Of a DNA stretch of 64,000 bases, positions 25,777 through 35,789 are shown in pieces. A model generated the notes under the pieces. That model had not been told where the DNA came from and searched no databases. It saw only the letters and a list, made by a program, of their open reading frames with translations. This DNA comes from Novosphingopyxis iocasae (GTDB taxonomy: Bacteria > Pseudomonadota > Alphaproteobacteria > Sphingomonadales > Sphingomonadaceae), in assembly GCF_014334095.1 (NCBI RefSeq), contig NZ_CP060495.1, positions 2,069,001 to 2,133,000 on the forward strand. Direction: 5' to 3'. A program made the position numbers and the translations under genes. Each line of letters opens with the position of its first letter. Within the stretch, counting starts at the first letter, position 1.

Positions 25777-26442
25777 ATGGCTCATCCTGCCGTCCGCATC
25801 GCCCCCTCGATTCTTTCCGCCGATTTCGCGAAACTCGGCGAGGAAGTACGCGCCATCGATCAGGCTGGGGCCGACTGGATCCATGTCGATGTGATGGACG
25901 GCCATTTCGTGCCGAATATCACGATCGGCCCCGCCGTGGTAAAGGCACTGAGGCCGCATAGCGACAAGCCGTTCGACGTGCATTTGATGATCTCTCCGGT
26001 CGACCAGTATCTGGAAGCCTTTGCCGAGGCCGGCGCGGACATCATCTCCTTCCACCCGGAAGCGGGTGCCCATCCGCATCGCACCGTGCAGTCGATCAAG
26101 GCGCTGGGCAAGAAAGCGGGCATCGTTCTCAATCCGGCTACGCCGCTATCGTCGCTCGATTATCTGTTGAACGATATCGATCTGGTGCTGGTGATGAGCG
26201 TCAATCCCGGCTTCGGCGGGCAGAGCTTCATCGAAAGCCAGTTGGACAAGATCGCGGAGATCCGCCGCCGCATCAATGAAAGCGGCCGCGACATTCGCCT
26301 GGAAGTCGACGGCGGTATCGATGCTGGTACTGCCCCGCGCGCCATTGCGGCGGGCGCGGACGTGCTGGTGGCCGGCACCGCCACCTTCCGCGGCGGCCCC
26401 GACAAATATGCCGAGAATATCGCAGGCCTGAGGGGCGAATGA
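25777..26442 (+). CDS. rpe: Ribulose-phosphate 3-epimerase
   Basis: The 221-residue TIM barrel interconverts ribulose 5-phosphate and xylulose 5-phosphate. Landmarks are APSILSADF at the N-terminus, the metal histidine in [29 protein letters not shown], and the catalytic Asp in LEVDGGI. Length is normal. The stop overlaps the ATG of the heparinase-like gene by ATGA, so these two genes are translationally coupled. Confidence 0.97.
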   Translation: MAHPAVRIAPSILSADFAKLGEEVRAIDQAGADWIHVDVMDGHFVPNITIGPAVVKALRPHSDKPFDVHLMISPVDQYLEAFAEAGADIISFHPEAGAHPHRTVQSIKALGKKAGIVLNPATPLSSLDYLLNDIDLVLVMSVNPGFGGQSFIESQLDKIAEIRRRINESGRDIRLEVDGGIDAGTAPRAIAAGADVLVAGTATFRGGPDKYAENIAGLRGE

Positions 26443-28160
26443 CCGGCCAGCGCCGCGAGTCTCCTGCAGAGGAAGGCCGCGCGCTCATGGTGCGGGAGTC
26501 CGGCCCGGCGGCGTCCCTTTCCGAACAGCTTGCGGGCCTTTTCTACAAGCTCACCTGGCGAACCCCGCTGCACAATATGCGGCTTACCGGCAAGCTGCCG
26601 CCGCGCCTCTACGCCGTGCCGGACGATCCGCTACCAGGCGATCCGGTGCGCGGCGATGCGCTGCGTGCAGGCCGCTTCCTTTTCCGCGGCATCCAGCTTC
26701 CCTTCGATAAGGTGGAGGATCGGCTCGAGAAACTGCCGTCTGATTTCCAGAACTACATCCACCGTTTCGCCTGGCTTCGCGATCTTGCCGCGGTGGCCAG
26801 CCGCGCGCAGGGCACCGAAACGGCCGAGCGGTTGATGGACGCCTGGCTCGATCATCATGGTATGAAGGTGGCCGAACCCGCCTGGCGCGCGGACAATTGC
26901 GCCTGGCGCTTCGTCAACTGGGCCGCGCATGCGCCCTATATCCTGTCGAGCAGCGATCTTATCTACCGCAGCCGCGTGCTGAATGCGATCGCCCGCAATG
27001 CCCGCCATCTGGACCGCGCCGCCCAGCGCGCGCCGGAGGGGCGCCACCGCCTCGTCGCCTGGGCCGGGCTCGTCGCCGCGGCGCTGCTGATTCCGGACGG
27101 CAAGGCGCGCAAGATCGTGGGCGAAGCGGGCCTGGAAAAGGCGATCGCGAGCGCGATCTTTCCGGACGGCGGCATCGTCTCCCGCTCGCCGCTCGCGCTG
27201 GTCGAGGCGATCCATATGCTGTCGCTGCTGCGCGATGCCTATGGCAAGCGCAAGGAAATGATCCCTGCCTTCATCGATCAGGCGCTGGAACGCGCGGTGC
27301 CGGCTCTTACCGGCCTGACCCATGCCGATGGCGGCCTGGGGGCTTGGCAAGGCTCGGGCGTGTTCCCCCCGGACGAACTGAACGCGCTGATCGGGGCCAG
27401 CGGCGTGCGGGCCCGCCCTGCCCGGCAGGCGCGCGATTGGGGCTATCAGCGCGTCACCGCCGGTCGCTCCGTCCTGCAACTGGACGCCGCGCCGCCGCCG
27501 TTGGCGCGCGAGAGCGCGGTCGGCTGCGCCTCCACACTGGCGCTGGAATTCAGCCACGGGCCCGATCGCATCATCGTAAATTGCGGCGGCGCGGCGCTGG
27601 TCGGCAAGCATGTTTCGCAAGGCCTTGCCACCGGCCTGCGCTCCACTGCGGCGCATTCCACGCTCTGCCTTGCCGATTCGAACAGCACCTCGATCCTGCC
27701 GGGCGGCAAGCTGGGCCGCGGCGTCGAGGAGGTGGAACTGGACCGACGCGAGGGCGAAAACGCGACGCGCATCGAGGCGAGCCATGACGGCTACAGCCGT
27801 ACCTTCGGCTTCGTCCACCGCCGCCTTCTGATGCTGCGCGACGACGGCATGGAACTTCGCGGCGAGGATATGCTGCTGCCCGCCGGATCGAAGCGCAAGA
27901 AGACCGAGGCGACGCCCTTCGTGCTGCGCTTTCACCTGGGCGACGGGATCGAAGCGCAGGCGACCGAAAACGGCGCAGTGCTGCGTTTGCCGAGCGGCGG
28001 CCTGTGGCAATTCCGGCTGACCGGCGGCACGCTGGCCATCGAAGACAGCCTCTGGGTGGATGCCGACGGGCGGCCCCACCCCACCACACAATTGGCGATC
28101 AGCGGAGCGGCGGAGGCGGGCGGCAGTTCGCTCGGCTGGCTGCTCAAACATATGGGATGA
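26439..28160 (+). CDS. Heparinase II/III family protein
   Basis: The 573-residue protein shows an alpha/alpha-toroid N-terminal half ([39 protein letters not shown]) and a C-terminal beta-sandwich ([26 protein letters not shown]), as in polysaccharide lyases of the heparinase II/III group. No signal peptide is evident. In sphingomonads and relatives it is usually found between rpe and purH, as here. The substrate is unknown; glycosaminoglycan cleavage should not be assumed. It overlaps rpe by ATGA and ends 4 nt before purH. Confidence 0.85.
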   Translation: MTGQRRESPAEEGRALMVRESGPAASLSEQLAGLFYKLTWRTPLHNMRLTGKLPPRLYAVPDDPLPGDPVRGDALRAGRFLFRGIQLPFDKVEDRLEKLPSDFQNYIHRFAWLRDLAAVASRAQGTETAERLMDAWLDHHGMKVAEPAWRADNCAWRFVNWAAHAPYILSSSDLIYRSRVLNAIARNARHLDRAAQRAPEGRHRLVAWAGLVAAALLIPDGKARKIVGEAGLEKAIASAIFPDGGIVSRSPLALVEAIHMLSLLRDAYGKRKEMIPAFIDQALERAVPALTGLTHADGGLGAWQGSGVFPPDELNALIGASGVRARPARQARDWGYQRVTAGRSVLQLDAAPPPLARESAVGCASTLALEFSHGPDRIIVNCGGAALVGKHVSQGLATGLRSTAAHSTLCLADSNSTSILPGGKLGRGVEEVELDRREGENATRIEASHDGYSRTFGFVHRRLLMLRDDGMELRGEDMLLPAGSKRKKTEATPFVLRFHLGDGIEAQATENGAVLRLPSGGLWQFRLTGGTLAIEDSLWVDADGRPHPTTQLAISGAAEAGGSSLGWLLKHMG

Positions 28161-28164
28161 GACG

Positions 28165-29754
28165 ATGAAGAACGTCACGATCAAGCGGGCCCTCCTCTCG
28201 GTGTCCGACAAGACCGGGCTTGCCGAACTGGGCCGCGCGCTCAGTCAGCGCGGTGTGGAGCTGGTGTCGACCGGCGGCACGGCGAAGGCGCTGCGCGAAC
28301 AGGGGCTCGAGGTCCGCGACATCTCCGATCTCACCGATTTTCCGGAGATGATGGATGGGCGGGTGAAGACGCTGCACCCCAAGGTTCACGGCGCGCTGCT
28401 GGCCGTGCGCGACGATCCCCAGCATCAGGCCGCGCTGAAGGCGCACGACATCGGGCCGATCGACCTTGTCGTCGTCAATCTCTACCCCTTTGCCGAAACG
28501 CTGGCCAAGGGTGCGGACCGGGACGAGATCATCGAGAATATCGACATCGGCGGCCCCAGCATGCTGCGCAGCTCGGCCAAGAACCATGCTTATGTCACGG
28601 TGGTCACCGACCCAGCCGATTACGATTCGCTGCTGGCCGAGCTGGAGGAGCACGACGGCGCGGTGAGCCCCGCCTTCCGCAAGGCGCAGGCGGCCAAGAC
28701 TTTCGCCGCCACCGCCGCTTATGACGCGACCATCGCGGGCTGGTTCGCCTTTTCCGATCAGGGCGAGACACTCCCCTCCAGCTTGCTCACCGGCGGGCGC
28801 AAGGCGGATGAGCTGCGCTATGGCGAAAACCCGCATCAGCATGCCGCGCTTTATCTGCCCGCCAATCCTTCCGCACGCGGCGTGGCGCAGGCCGAACAGC
28901 TGCAAGGCAAGGCGCTGAGCTACAACAATCTGAACGACGCCGATGCCGCGCTGGAGCTGGTGAGCGAGTTTCGCGACGGCCCGCCGACGGTGGTGATCGT
29001 GAAGCACGCCAACCCCTGCGGCGTCGCAAGTGCGGACAGCCTGATCGATGCCTATCGCGCGGCGCTGGAATGCGACAGCGTCTCGGCCTTCGGCGGCATC
29101 GTCGCGGTCAACCGTCCGCTAGACGGACCTACGGCGGAAGCGATCACCGAGATCTTTACCGAAGTCGTTGCCGCGCCCGATGCCGATGATGCGGCCAAAG
29201 CGGTGTTCGCCAAAAAGAAGAACCTGCGCCTGCTGCTCACCGGCGATTTGCCCGATCCCGCACGCGGCGGCCTGATGATGAAAAGCATCACCGGCGGCAT
29301 TCTCGTCCAGTCGCGCGACAATGGCCGGATCGCCGAGGCGGACCTGAAGACGGTGACCAAGCGCGAACCCAGCGAACAGGAGCTGAAAGACTGCCTGTTC
29401 GCCTGGACGGTGGCCAAGCATGTGAAATCGAACGCCATTGTCTACGCCAAGGACGGCGCGACGGCGGGGATCGGCGCGGGCCAGATGAACCGCCGCGACA
29501 GCGCGCGCATCGCCGCCGTGAAGGCGCGCGAGGCGGCGGAAACCTATGGTTGGTCGGCCCCGCGTACCGAGGGATCCGCGGTGGCATCGGACGCGTTCTT
29601 CCCCTTCGCCGACGGCCTCTTCGCCGCGGTGGAAGCAGGGGCCACCGCCGTGATCCAGCCGGGCGGCTCGATCCGCGACGACGAAGTGATCGCCGCCGCC
29701 GACGAGGCGGGCCTGGCGATGGTCTTCACCGGCATGCGCCACTTCCGGCACTGA
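28165..29754 (+). CDS. purH: Bifunctional AICAR transformylase / IMP cyclohydrolase
   Basis: The 529-residue enzyme catalyses the last two steps of IMP synthesis. The N-terminal cyclohydrolase (MGS-like) domain shows [19 protein letters not shown] and [12 protein letters not shown]. The transformylase domain shows [17 protein letters not shown] and the C-terminal [12 protein letters not shown]. Length is normal. The start is ATG 28165 behind GATGAGAC. It is the third gene of an rpe / heparinase / purH run and is followed by repeat copy 7. Confidence 0.97.
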   Translation: MKNVTIKRALLSVSDKTGLAELGRALSQRGVELVSTGGTAKALREQGLEVRDISDLTDFPEMMDGRVKTLHPKVHGALLAVRDDPQHQAALKAHDIGPIDLVVVNLYPFAETLAKGADRDEIIENIDIGGPSMLRSSAKNHAYVTVVTDPADYDSLLAELEEHDGAVSPAFRKAQAAKTFAATAAYDATIAGWFAFSDQGETLPSSLLTGGRKADELRYGENPHQHAALYLPANPSARGVAQAEQLQGKALSYNNLNDADAALELVSEFRDGPPTVVIVKHANPCGVASADSLIDAYRAALECDSVSAFGGIVAVNRPLDGPTAEAITEIFTEVVAAPDADDAAKAVFAKKKNLRLLLTGDLPDPARGGLMMKSITGGILVQSRDNGRIAEADLKTVTKREPSEQELKDCLFAWTVAKHVKSNAIVYAKDGATAGIGAGQMNRRDSARIAAVKAREAAETYGWSAPRTEGSAVASDAFFPFADGLFAAVEAGATAVIQPGGSIRDDEVIAAADEAGLAMVFTGMRHFRH

Positions 29755-29776
29755 GCGAGAACACCTGCCCAAAAAG

Positions 29777-29847
29777 CCGTAAGTGCTGAGCTTGTCGAAG
29801 CACGTCTCTCGTTCGAGAAACGCCTTTCGACAAGCTCAAGGCTACGG
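29777..29847. repeat. Dispersed inverted repeat, copy 7
   Basis: CCGTAAGTGCTGAGCTTGTC opens the left arm, and the right arm ends CGACAAGCTCAAGGCTACGG. The centre TCTCGTTCGAGAAACG also pairs with itself. The copy is 71 bp, the same length as copy 3, and lies after purH where a terminator would be expected. Confidence 0.88.
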
Positions 29848-29963
29848 TTCTGACGGCAAGGTTCGCTTACGCCGTAACCCGGAATTAACCATCCGTTAGA
29901 AGATTTCCTTCACTGCCTTCGCCAGCCGCCAATTGCTTTGGCCAAAGGCAGGGGAAGGGAATT

Positions 29964-31544
29964 ATGTCGCTCCAGAACGAGGTCGAAGGCGAAGGACCGA
30001 TCGATGTCGCGATCATCGGTGCGGGGCCGGCTGGGCTGACGGCCGCCTATCTCCTGTCCAAAAAGGGCTACCGCGTCTCGGTTATCGAGAAGGACGAGAC
30101 CTATGTCGGCGGCATCAGCCGGACGGTGGAGGTCGACGGCTATCGCTTCGATATCGGCGGGCACCGCTTTTTCTCCAAATCGCAGGAGGTGGTCGATCTC
30201 TGGAACGAGATTCTGCCCGACGATTTCATCCAGCGCCCGCGCATGAGCCGCATCTATTATGAGGGCAAATTCTACAGCTATCCGCTGCGCGCGTTCGAGG
30301 CGCTGTGGAACCTCGGCATCTGGCGCTCCACTCTGTGCATGGCAAGCTATGCGCGCTGGAAGCTGCTGCCCAACAAGCGCGTGCGTAGTTTCGAGGACTG
30401 GGTGGTCAACCAGTTCGGCCACAAGCTCTATTCGATCTTCTTCAAAACCTATACCGAGAAGGTGTGGGGCATGCCCTGCGACGAAATGTCGGCGGACTGG
30501 GCGGCGCAGCGCATCAAAGGCCTCAGCCTGGGCGCCGCGGTGCTCGACGGCCTCAAGCGATCGCTCGGTCTCAACAAGCTGAACGACGGCAGCGGGGCGC
30601 AGGCCAAGACGCTGCTGGAAACCTTCCGCTATCCGCGCCTCGGCCCGGGGATGATGTGGGATGCGGCGCGCGATTTCGTGCAGTCCAAGGGCAATGAGGT
30701 CCGCATGGGCCATGCGCTGAAGCAGCTCGCGCAGGATGCGAACGGCGATTGGCGCGTCACCGCGAGGAAGGCGGACGGCGGCGAAGCGGTGATCGAGGCA
30801 CGCCACGTCATCAGCTCCGCGCCGATGCGCGAACTGGCCGCGCGGCTCCACCCGCTGCCCGCCACCAGCCTCAACGCGGCGGAGCTCAAATATCGCGACT
30901 TCCTGACCGTCGCGCTGATGATCAAGTCGGAGGATCTGTTTCCGGACAACTGGATCTACATCCATGACAGCAAGGTGCAGGTGGGCCGCGTGCAGAATTT
31001 CCGCAGCTGGTCGCCTGAAATGGTGCCGGACGAGAATATCGCCTGCGTGGGCCTGGAATATTTCTGCTTCGAGAATGACGGCTTGTGGTCGTCTGGCGAC
31101 GCCGATCTGATCGAGCTCGCCAAGAAGGAGATGGCGATCCTTGGCCTCTGCAAACCGGAAGACGTGGTCGGCGGCGCGGTGGTGCGCCAGGAAAAGGCCT
31201 ATCCGGTCTATGACGACAGCTATGCCGAGAATGTCGCCGCGATGCGGGAGGAGCTGGAAGAGCGCTTCCCCACGCTGCACATGGTCGGCCGCAACGGCAT
31301 GCACCGCTACAACAATCAGGACCATGCGATGATGACCGCCATGTTGACGGTCGAGAATATCGAGGCGGGCGCTCGCATCTACGACATCTGGCAGGTCAAC
31401 GAAGACGCGGAATATCACGAAGCCGGAAATGAAGGCCAACAGGCCCGCATCGCCGAGGACCGCAAGGCCGCGCTGGCATCCGAACGCGATGTGCCGCGCC
31501 GCATTGCGGACGATGAGGAAGAGCGGATCGACCGGGCCGCCTGA
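29964..31544 (+). CDS. FAD-dependent oxidoreductase/mutase-like protein (UDP-galactopyranose-mutase-like fold)
   Basis: The 526-residue flavoprotein has the dinucleotide motif [20 protein letters not shown] at residues 15-35. [14 protein letters not shown] matches the second FAD contact seen in UDP-galactopyranose mutase and phytoene-desaturase-like enzymes. It also has the C-terminal stretch [15 protein letters not shown]. The reaction is unknown. The operon partners, a GtrA flippase and a GT-C glycosyltransferase, suggest it modifies or isomerises a nucleotide- or lipid-linked sugar. About 60 charged C-terminal residues follow the fold. Confidence 0.8.
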   Translation: MSLQNEVEGEGPIDVAIIGAGPAGLTAAYLLSKKGYRVSVIEKDETYVGGISRTVEVDGYRFDIGGHRFFSKSQEVVDLWNEILPDDFIQRPRMSRIYYEGKFYSYPLRAFEALWNLGIWRSTLCMASYARWKLLPNKRVRSFEDWVVNQFGHKLYSIFFKTYTEKVWGMPCDEMSADWAAQRIKGLSLGAAVLDGLKRSLGLNKLNDGSGAQAKTLLETFRYPRLGPGMMWDAARDFVQSKGNEVRMGHALKQLAQDANGDWRVTARKADGGEAVIEARHVISSAPMRELAARLHPLPATSLNAAELKYRDFLTVALMIKSEDLFPDNWIYIHDSKVQVGRVQNFRSWSPEMVPDENIACVGLEYFCFENDGLWSSGDADLIELAKKEMAILGLCKPEDVVGGAVVRQEKAYPVYDDSYAENVAAMREELEERFPTLHMVGRNGMHRYNNQDHAMMTAMLTVENIEAGARIYDIWQVNEDAEYHEAGNEGQQARIAEDRKAALASERDVPRRIADDEEERIDRAA

Positions 31545-31569
31545 CGCCCGATCCGAAGGAAGCCCGCTT

Positions 31570-31992
31570 ATGGCCCTTCTGCGCCTTGCCCATGCCGGCA
31601 TTCGCCTCGGCACCCGCGTGGTCTATCTGCGTTATGTAGTCGCGAGCGTGATTGCGTTGGGCACGGACGTGGCGCTGTTTCTGCTACTGATCGGCGCGAA
31701 CACTCCGCCGACCGCGGCTTCGGTGATCGGCTACAGCGCGGGCATTCTGGTCCACTGGCTGCTCTCCAGCCGCGCCGTCTTTACTGAAGCGCGGGCGAAC
31801 ACCCAAGGCGGCCAGCACCGCCAGCCTATGCTGTTCCTACTCTCTGCCCTGCTCGGCCTGGCTTTGACGGCGCTGATCGTCGCGGCGGGGGGTTGGCTCG
31901 GCCTGGATCCGCGCCTCGCCAAGCTGCTGGCCATCATCGTCAGCTTCCAGGCGGTCTGGCTGCTGCGGCGGCACATCGTCTTCGCCCGGTGA
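31570..31992 (+). CDS. GtrA-family membrane protein
   Basis: The 140-residue protein has four predicted helices (YVVASVIALGTDVALFLLL, ASVIGYSAGILVHWLLS, FLLSALLGLALTALIVAAGG, LLAIIVSFQAVWLL) and the GtrA signature ending RRHIVF. GtrA proteins are thought to flip or chaperone polyprenyl-phosphate-linked sugars across the inner membrane. The start at ATG 31570 lies 25 nt after the FAD enzyme. The TGA overlaps the GTG of the next gene, so the three genes form one operon. Confidence 0.88.
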   Translation: MALLRLAHAGIRLGTRVVYLRYVVASVIALGTDVALFLLLIGANTPPTAASVIGYSAGILVHWLLSSRAVFTEARANTQGGQHRQPMLFLLSALLGLALTALIVAAGGWLGLDPRLAKLLAIIVSFQAVWLLRRHIVFAR

Positions 31993-33764
31993 GCGAACCG
32001 TTGCCGAACCGTCGGCGGTGGGACGTCGCGGCGATCCTGCTGTCCATGCTGGCGCTGACCGGCTTCTTCGCGCTGTTCCAGAACGGTGGCTTCCGCGCGC
32101 TCGACTTCATCGATCCGGATGATGCACTGCGCCTGGTGGAAGTGCGCGATTGGATGGCGGGACAGAGCTGGTTCGACGTCAGCCAGCACCGCATCAATCC
32201 CCCCTTCGGGGGGGAGATGCACTGGTGGCGGTTGCTCGATGTGCCCATCGCGACATCGATTGCCTTCTTCCGCCTGTTCCTCGGCCCGGCGCGGGCGGAA
32301 CATGTGGCGCTGATCGTCTGGCCTCTGCTGCTTTACGGCCTCTTTCTGCTGATGCTTCGGAGCGCCCTGAAGCGCCTGGGCGATCGGGCGTTTGTCTTGA
32401 CCGGCCTTTTCCTGCCGCTGTCGATGGTGTTCTTGGCGCGCCAATTCTCGCCGCTGCGGATCGACCATCATGGCTGGCAGGTGGTCGCCGCCACGGCCTT
32501 GCTCGGCCTGTCGCTCGGCAAGCGCACCGGCCTTCGCGGTCTACTCGCAGGCCTCGCGATGGCGTTCTACCTCTCGATCTCGCTCGAGGCGCTTCCCTAT
32601 TTTCTGCTGTTCGGCGGCCTTTACGCCTTTGCCTATTGGCGAAACGCCGAAGGCTGGCCGATGCTGGCCGCGTTCCTGCTCAGCTGCACCGCAGGCGTCA
32701 TGCTGTCGCTGCCTGCCTCGCGCGGATGGAGCGCCCTGACGGCCGTTCATTGCGACGGGCTGTCCGCACCCTATTGGGGCGCTCTTGCGGGCGGCTCCGT
32801 CGCGCTGGTGCTGGCTGCCCGCAGCCTCGGCCATTCCAGTGCTGCCCGCCGCTTTGCCGTACTCGCACTGGCGGGCGTAGCCGCGTTGGCGCTGTTCTTC
32901 CTGGTCGCACCCCAGTGCCGCACCGGCCCGTTCGGCGCGCTCGATCCGCTGGTGCGGCAATATTGGTATCTGAACGTCTTGGAGGGCCTTCCGCTGTGGA
33001 AGCAGGAGCCGCTGACGGCGGTTTACAGCGTCCTCCCCTCGCTGATGGGGCTAGCCGGCGCGCTGCTGGCCCTGCGACGGGCGGAGCCGCCGATGCGGGA
33101 CCGTTGGCGCACCATGCTGATCCTGATGGTGGGCGCCTTCGCCGTCTCGATCGGGGTGTTGCGCGCCATGTATGTCGCGCACGCCTTCGCCATCCCCGGC
33201 TGCGCCGTCCTGATCCTTGCCGTCTGGCGATGGGCGCGGGGAATCGACAACACGGCGCTGCGCATCCTGGCCTCCGCCGCATCGGTGGCGGTGGTGCCGC
33301 TCGTGCCGCTGGCAGTGGTTTCCTATGTCGACGAGCTGGTGACGAATGACAGCGAACAGGAAGGTTCGCTGAAAATCGCCTCATGTTTCCAGCAGGACAA
33401 CATTGCCAAGCTGAACCGGCTGGCGCCCGCCACATTCCTGGCGCCTATCGACATCGGTCCCTCGATCCTCACCGATACACCCCACAGCGTGATCGCGACT
33501 GGGCACCACCGCAATCAGGCGGCAATGGCCGAAGTGATTGGCACTTATCTTGCCAACGGAGAGAAAGCGCGGCGGCTGGTTACCGGCAGTCACGCCGATT
33601 TCCTGATGATCTGTCAGGGCACGCAGGAGATGGACATTTATATCGAAGCGGCCCCCAATGGCCTCGCCGCGCAGCTTGCGCGCGGGCAAACGCCCGCGTG
33701 GCTGGTGCCGGTGCAGCCGGATGTGCTGAAACCCTATCAGGTCTATCGCATCGTCCGGCGCTGA
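31989..33764 (+). CDS. GT-C type membrane glycosyltransferase (STT3/AglB-like)
   Basis: The 591-residue protein has about eleven to thirteen hydrophobic helices followed by a soluble periplasmic domain of about 150 residues. The first loop carries FIDPDDALRLVEVRDW, the acidic pair expected for metal and lipid-sugar binding in GT-C enzymes. The next loop has RINPPFGGEMHWWRLLD, a conserved feature of this uncharacterised alphaproteobacterial family. It should transfer a sugar from a polyprenyl-phosphate donor in the periplasm; acceptor and sugar are unknown. It starts at GTG 31989 in the GtrA stop (GTGA). Confidence 0.75.
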   Translation: MSEPLPNRRRWDVAAILLSMLALTGFFALFQNGGFRALDFIDPDDALRLVEVRDWMAGQSWFDVSQHRINPPFGGEMHWWRLLDVPIATSIAFFRLFLGPARAEHVALIVWPLLLYGLFLLMLRSALKRLGDRAFVLTGLFLPLSMVFLARQFSPLRIDHHGWQVVAATALLGLSLGKRTGLRGLLAGLAMAFYLSISLEALPYFLLFGGLYAFAYWRNAEGWPMLAAFLLSCTAGVMLSLPASRGWSALTAVHCDGLSAPYWGALAGGSVALVLAARSLGHSSAARRFAVLALAGVAALALFFLVAPQCRTGPFGALDPLVRQYWYLNVLEGLPLWKQEPLTAVYSVLPSLMGLAGALLALRRAEPPMRDRWRTMLILMVGAFAVSIGVLRAMYVAHAFAIPGCAVLILAVWRWARGIDNTALRILASAASVAVVPLVPLAVVSYVDELVTNDSEQEGSLKIASCFQQDNIAKLNRLAPATFLAPIDIGPSILTDTPHSVIATGHHRNQAAMAEVIGTYLANGEKARRLVTGSHADFLMICQGTQEMDIYIEAAPNGLAAQLARGQTPAWLVPVQPDVLKPYQVYRIVRR

Positions 33765-33771
33765 TACCGGA

Positions 33772-34275
33772 TCAGGCGGGGACGAAATCCATCGCCACAC
33801 CGTTCATGCAATAGCGCTTGCCGGTGGGCGGCGGGCCGTCGTTGAAGACATGGCCCAGATGGCCGCCGCAGCGCGCGCAGCTGACTTCGGTGCGCGCCAT
33901 GCCCAGGCTGCGGTCTGTGGAGGTCACCACCGCACCCTTCAGCGGCGCATAAAAGCTCGGCCAGCCGGTGCCGCTTTCGAACTTGGTCTTGCTGCTGAAC
34001 AGCTTGTTGTCGCAGCCGGCGCAGATGAAGATGCCCGCGCGCTTTTCCTTGTTCAGCGGGCTGGAATAAGGCCGCTCGGTGCCGTCCTTGCGCAAGACAT
34101 TATATTCGGCCGGAGTGAGCTGCTTCTTCCATTGAGCATCGGTCTTGGTGACCGGGAAGCTTCGTGCTTCGGCAGGCGCGGTGCCGCATCCGGCGAAGCC
34201 GATCAAAGCGGTGCCGGCAAAGGCAAGACCTCCTTTAGTGAGGAGATCGCGGCGGGTGGGAATAAAGTGGGTCAT
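33772..34275 (-). CDS. msrB: Peptide-methionine (R)-S-oxide reductase, predicted Tat lipoprotein
   Basis: The 167-residue protein repairs oxidised methionine. The N-terminus TRRDLLTKGGLAFAGTALI carries a twin-arginine pair and ends in the lipobox GFAGC, so it should be exported folded and lipid-anchored in the periplasm. The MsrB domain has two zinc CxxC pairs (CAGC and CARC), SGTGWPSF, GHLGHVF and the catalytic Cys156 in RYCMN. I start at ATG 34275; the longer frame to 34344 would put 23 residues before the signal. It converges with the glycosyltransferase gene, 7 bp apart. Confidence 0.93.
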   Translation of the reverse strand: MTHFIPTRRDLLTKGGLAFAGTALIGFAGCGTAPAEARSFPVTKTDAQWKKQLTPAEYNVLRKDGTERPYSSPLNKEKRAGIFICAGCDNKLFSSKTKFESGTGWPSFYAPLKGAVVTSTDRSLGMARTEVSCARCGGHLGHVFNDGPPPTGKRYCMNGVAMDFVPA

Positions 34276-34376
34276 GGAAACAATACGCTTCGGGCGAGGA
34301 AAATTCCTCAATTCCCGTCCTTTCTTGGTCCCAGACCCTATCACGCGTCGCTTGACGCCAGCCTGAACATGGCGTC

Positions 34377-35654
34377 TCAGTAGCGGCTGAGCTCCACATC
34401 CATCGCGCGGTAGCCGTGGACGAAGCAGGCCGGCACCCGGTCCGGCTCACCGATCACATTGGCGCGCAGGCGGCGCTTGGCCATTTCCTCCAGGAGAATG
34501 CGTACCTGCAATTCAGCGAGCCGCGCGCCGACGCAGCGGTGGATGCCGTACCCGAAGGCAAGGTGGCGGCGCGCATTCTCCCGGTCGACGATAAGCCGGT
34601 CCGGATCTTCGAAGACGCTCTCATCGCGATTGGCGGAGATGTACCAGAGCGCGAGCCGATCCCCTTCCTTGATTTGATGGCCGAACAATTCGGTATCCTG
34701 CGTGGCGGTGCGCTTCATATGCGCCAGCGGCGTCTGCCAGCGGATTAGCTCCTGCACCGCATTGGGGATCAGGTCCGGGTTCTGCTCCAGCTTCGCGCGC
34801 TCATCCGGAAACTGGTCGAGCCCATAAGCATAGGCCGACATGGTGTTGCGGGTGGTGTCGTTGCCGCCCACGATCAGCAGGATCAGATTGCCCATGAAGG
34901 TCATCGGATCCATGTCGCGCATCTCCGAATGGATCATGCGGGAAAGCAGATCGGGCGCCTCTCCCGCCTCCAGCCGCTCGTTCCAGAGCTTCTGGAAATA
35001 GGCCCCCATCTCATACATGTGGCCGAGCCGTTCCTGGCGCAGTTCCTCGGTGCGCATCGCCTCCACATTGCCCGCCCAGTCGGACCAGAAAGTGAGCTTG
35101 CGCCGGTCCTCCCACGGAAAATCGAACAGCAGTGCGAGCATCTGCGTGGTCAGCTCGATCGAGACCTGATCGACCCAGTCGAAGCTTTGGCCAAGCGGCA
35201 GATTGTCGAGGATTTCCGCGGTCCGTCCACGCACATCATCGGTCAGCCGGGTCATCTCGCTCGGCGTAAAGGCAGGCGCGACCACGCGGCGCTGTTCGGT
35301 ATGTTTGGGCCGGTCCATCGCGATGAACATCGGCATTTCGACCACCTGATCTTCCGGCAGGTCCTGCGCTTCCTTGCCGACCAGCGTGATGCCGGTTGCC
35401 TCGGACGAGAACAGGTCTGGCAGCGCCTCGATATGCTGGATCGGCTTGGCCGTGGTGATGTTCCAGTAATCGCCATAGCCCGAATCGACGATCTTGTTGA
35501 TGGGGGCTTCCCTCCGCATCTCTGCAAAAATCGGCTGCCAGCGGTCCTCGGCGTAGATTTCCGGTCGGCTGACGTCCCAGTCATGCGGGGCGGTGTTCAC
35601 CACCGTATCCTTGGGCGCCTCTTCGGCGGCGGTGGTCTTGAAAGCGGTGGCCAT
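34377..35654 (-). CDS. Cytochrome P450, CYP153-like alkane/fatty-acid hydroxylase
   Basis: The 425-residue soluble P450 has the I-helix motif LIVGGNDTTRNTMSAYAYGL, the K-helix ELIRWQTP and the heme loop FGYGIHRCVG with Cys374 as the heme ligand. GGNDTTRN together with ARLAELQ after the heme loop points to CYP153, terminal hydroxylases of medium-chain alkanes and fatty acids. Class I P450s of this type need a ferredoxin and a reductase, and neither is nearby. The CYP153 assignment is from memory of motifs and should be read as likely. Confidence 0.85.
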   Translation of the reverse strand: MATAFKTTAAEEAPKDTVVNTAPHDWDVSRPEIYAEDRWQPIFAEMRREAPINKIVDSGYGDYWNITTAKPIQHIEALPDLFSSEATGITLVGKEAQDLPEDQVVEMPMFIAMDRPKHTEQRRVVAPAFTPSEMTRLTDDVRGRTAEILDNLPLGQSFDWVDQVSIELTTQMLALLFDFPWEDRRKLTFWSDWAGNVEAMRTEELRQERLGHMYEMGAYFQKLWNERLEAGEAPDLLSRMIHSEMRDMDPMTFMGNLILLIVGGNDTTRNTMSAYAYGLDQFPDERAKLEQNPDLIPNAVQELIRWQTPLAHMKRTATQDTELFGHQIKEGDRLALWYISANRDESVFEDPDRLIVDRENARRHLAFGYGIHRCVGARLAELQVRILLEEMAKRRLRANVIGEPDRVPACFVHGYRAMDVELSRY

Positions 35655-35789
35655 GGCCTCTCTCCTGATCCGGCAGGCGATCGGACGCGCCCGCTCTGAT
35701 AAGACACCATAGCCTCACATTACTGACCAAAATGTCAATAGAGTTGCGATCGGCAACTTAATCAGCACGGTAGAGAGGTGGTCCCGGGA

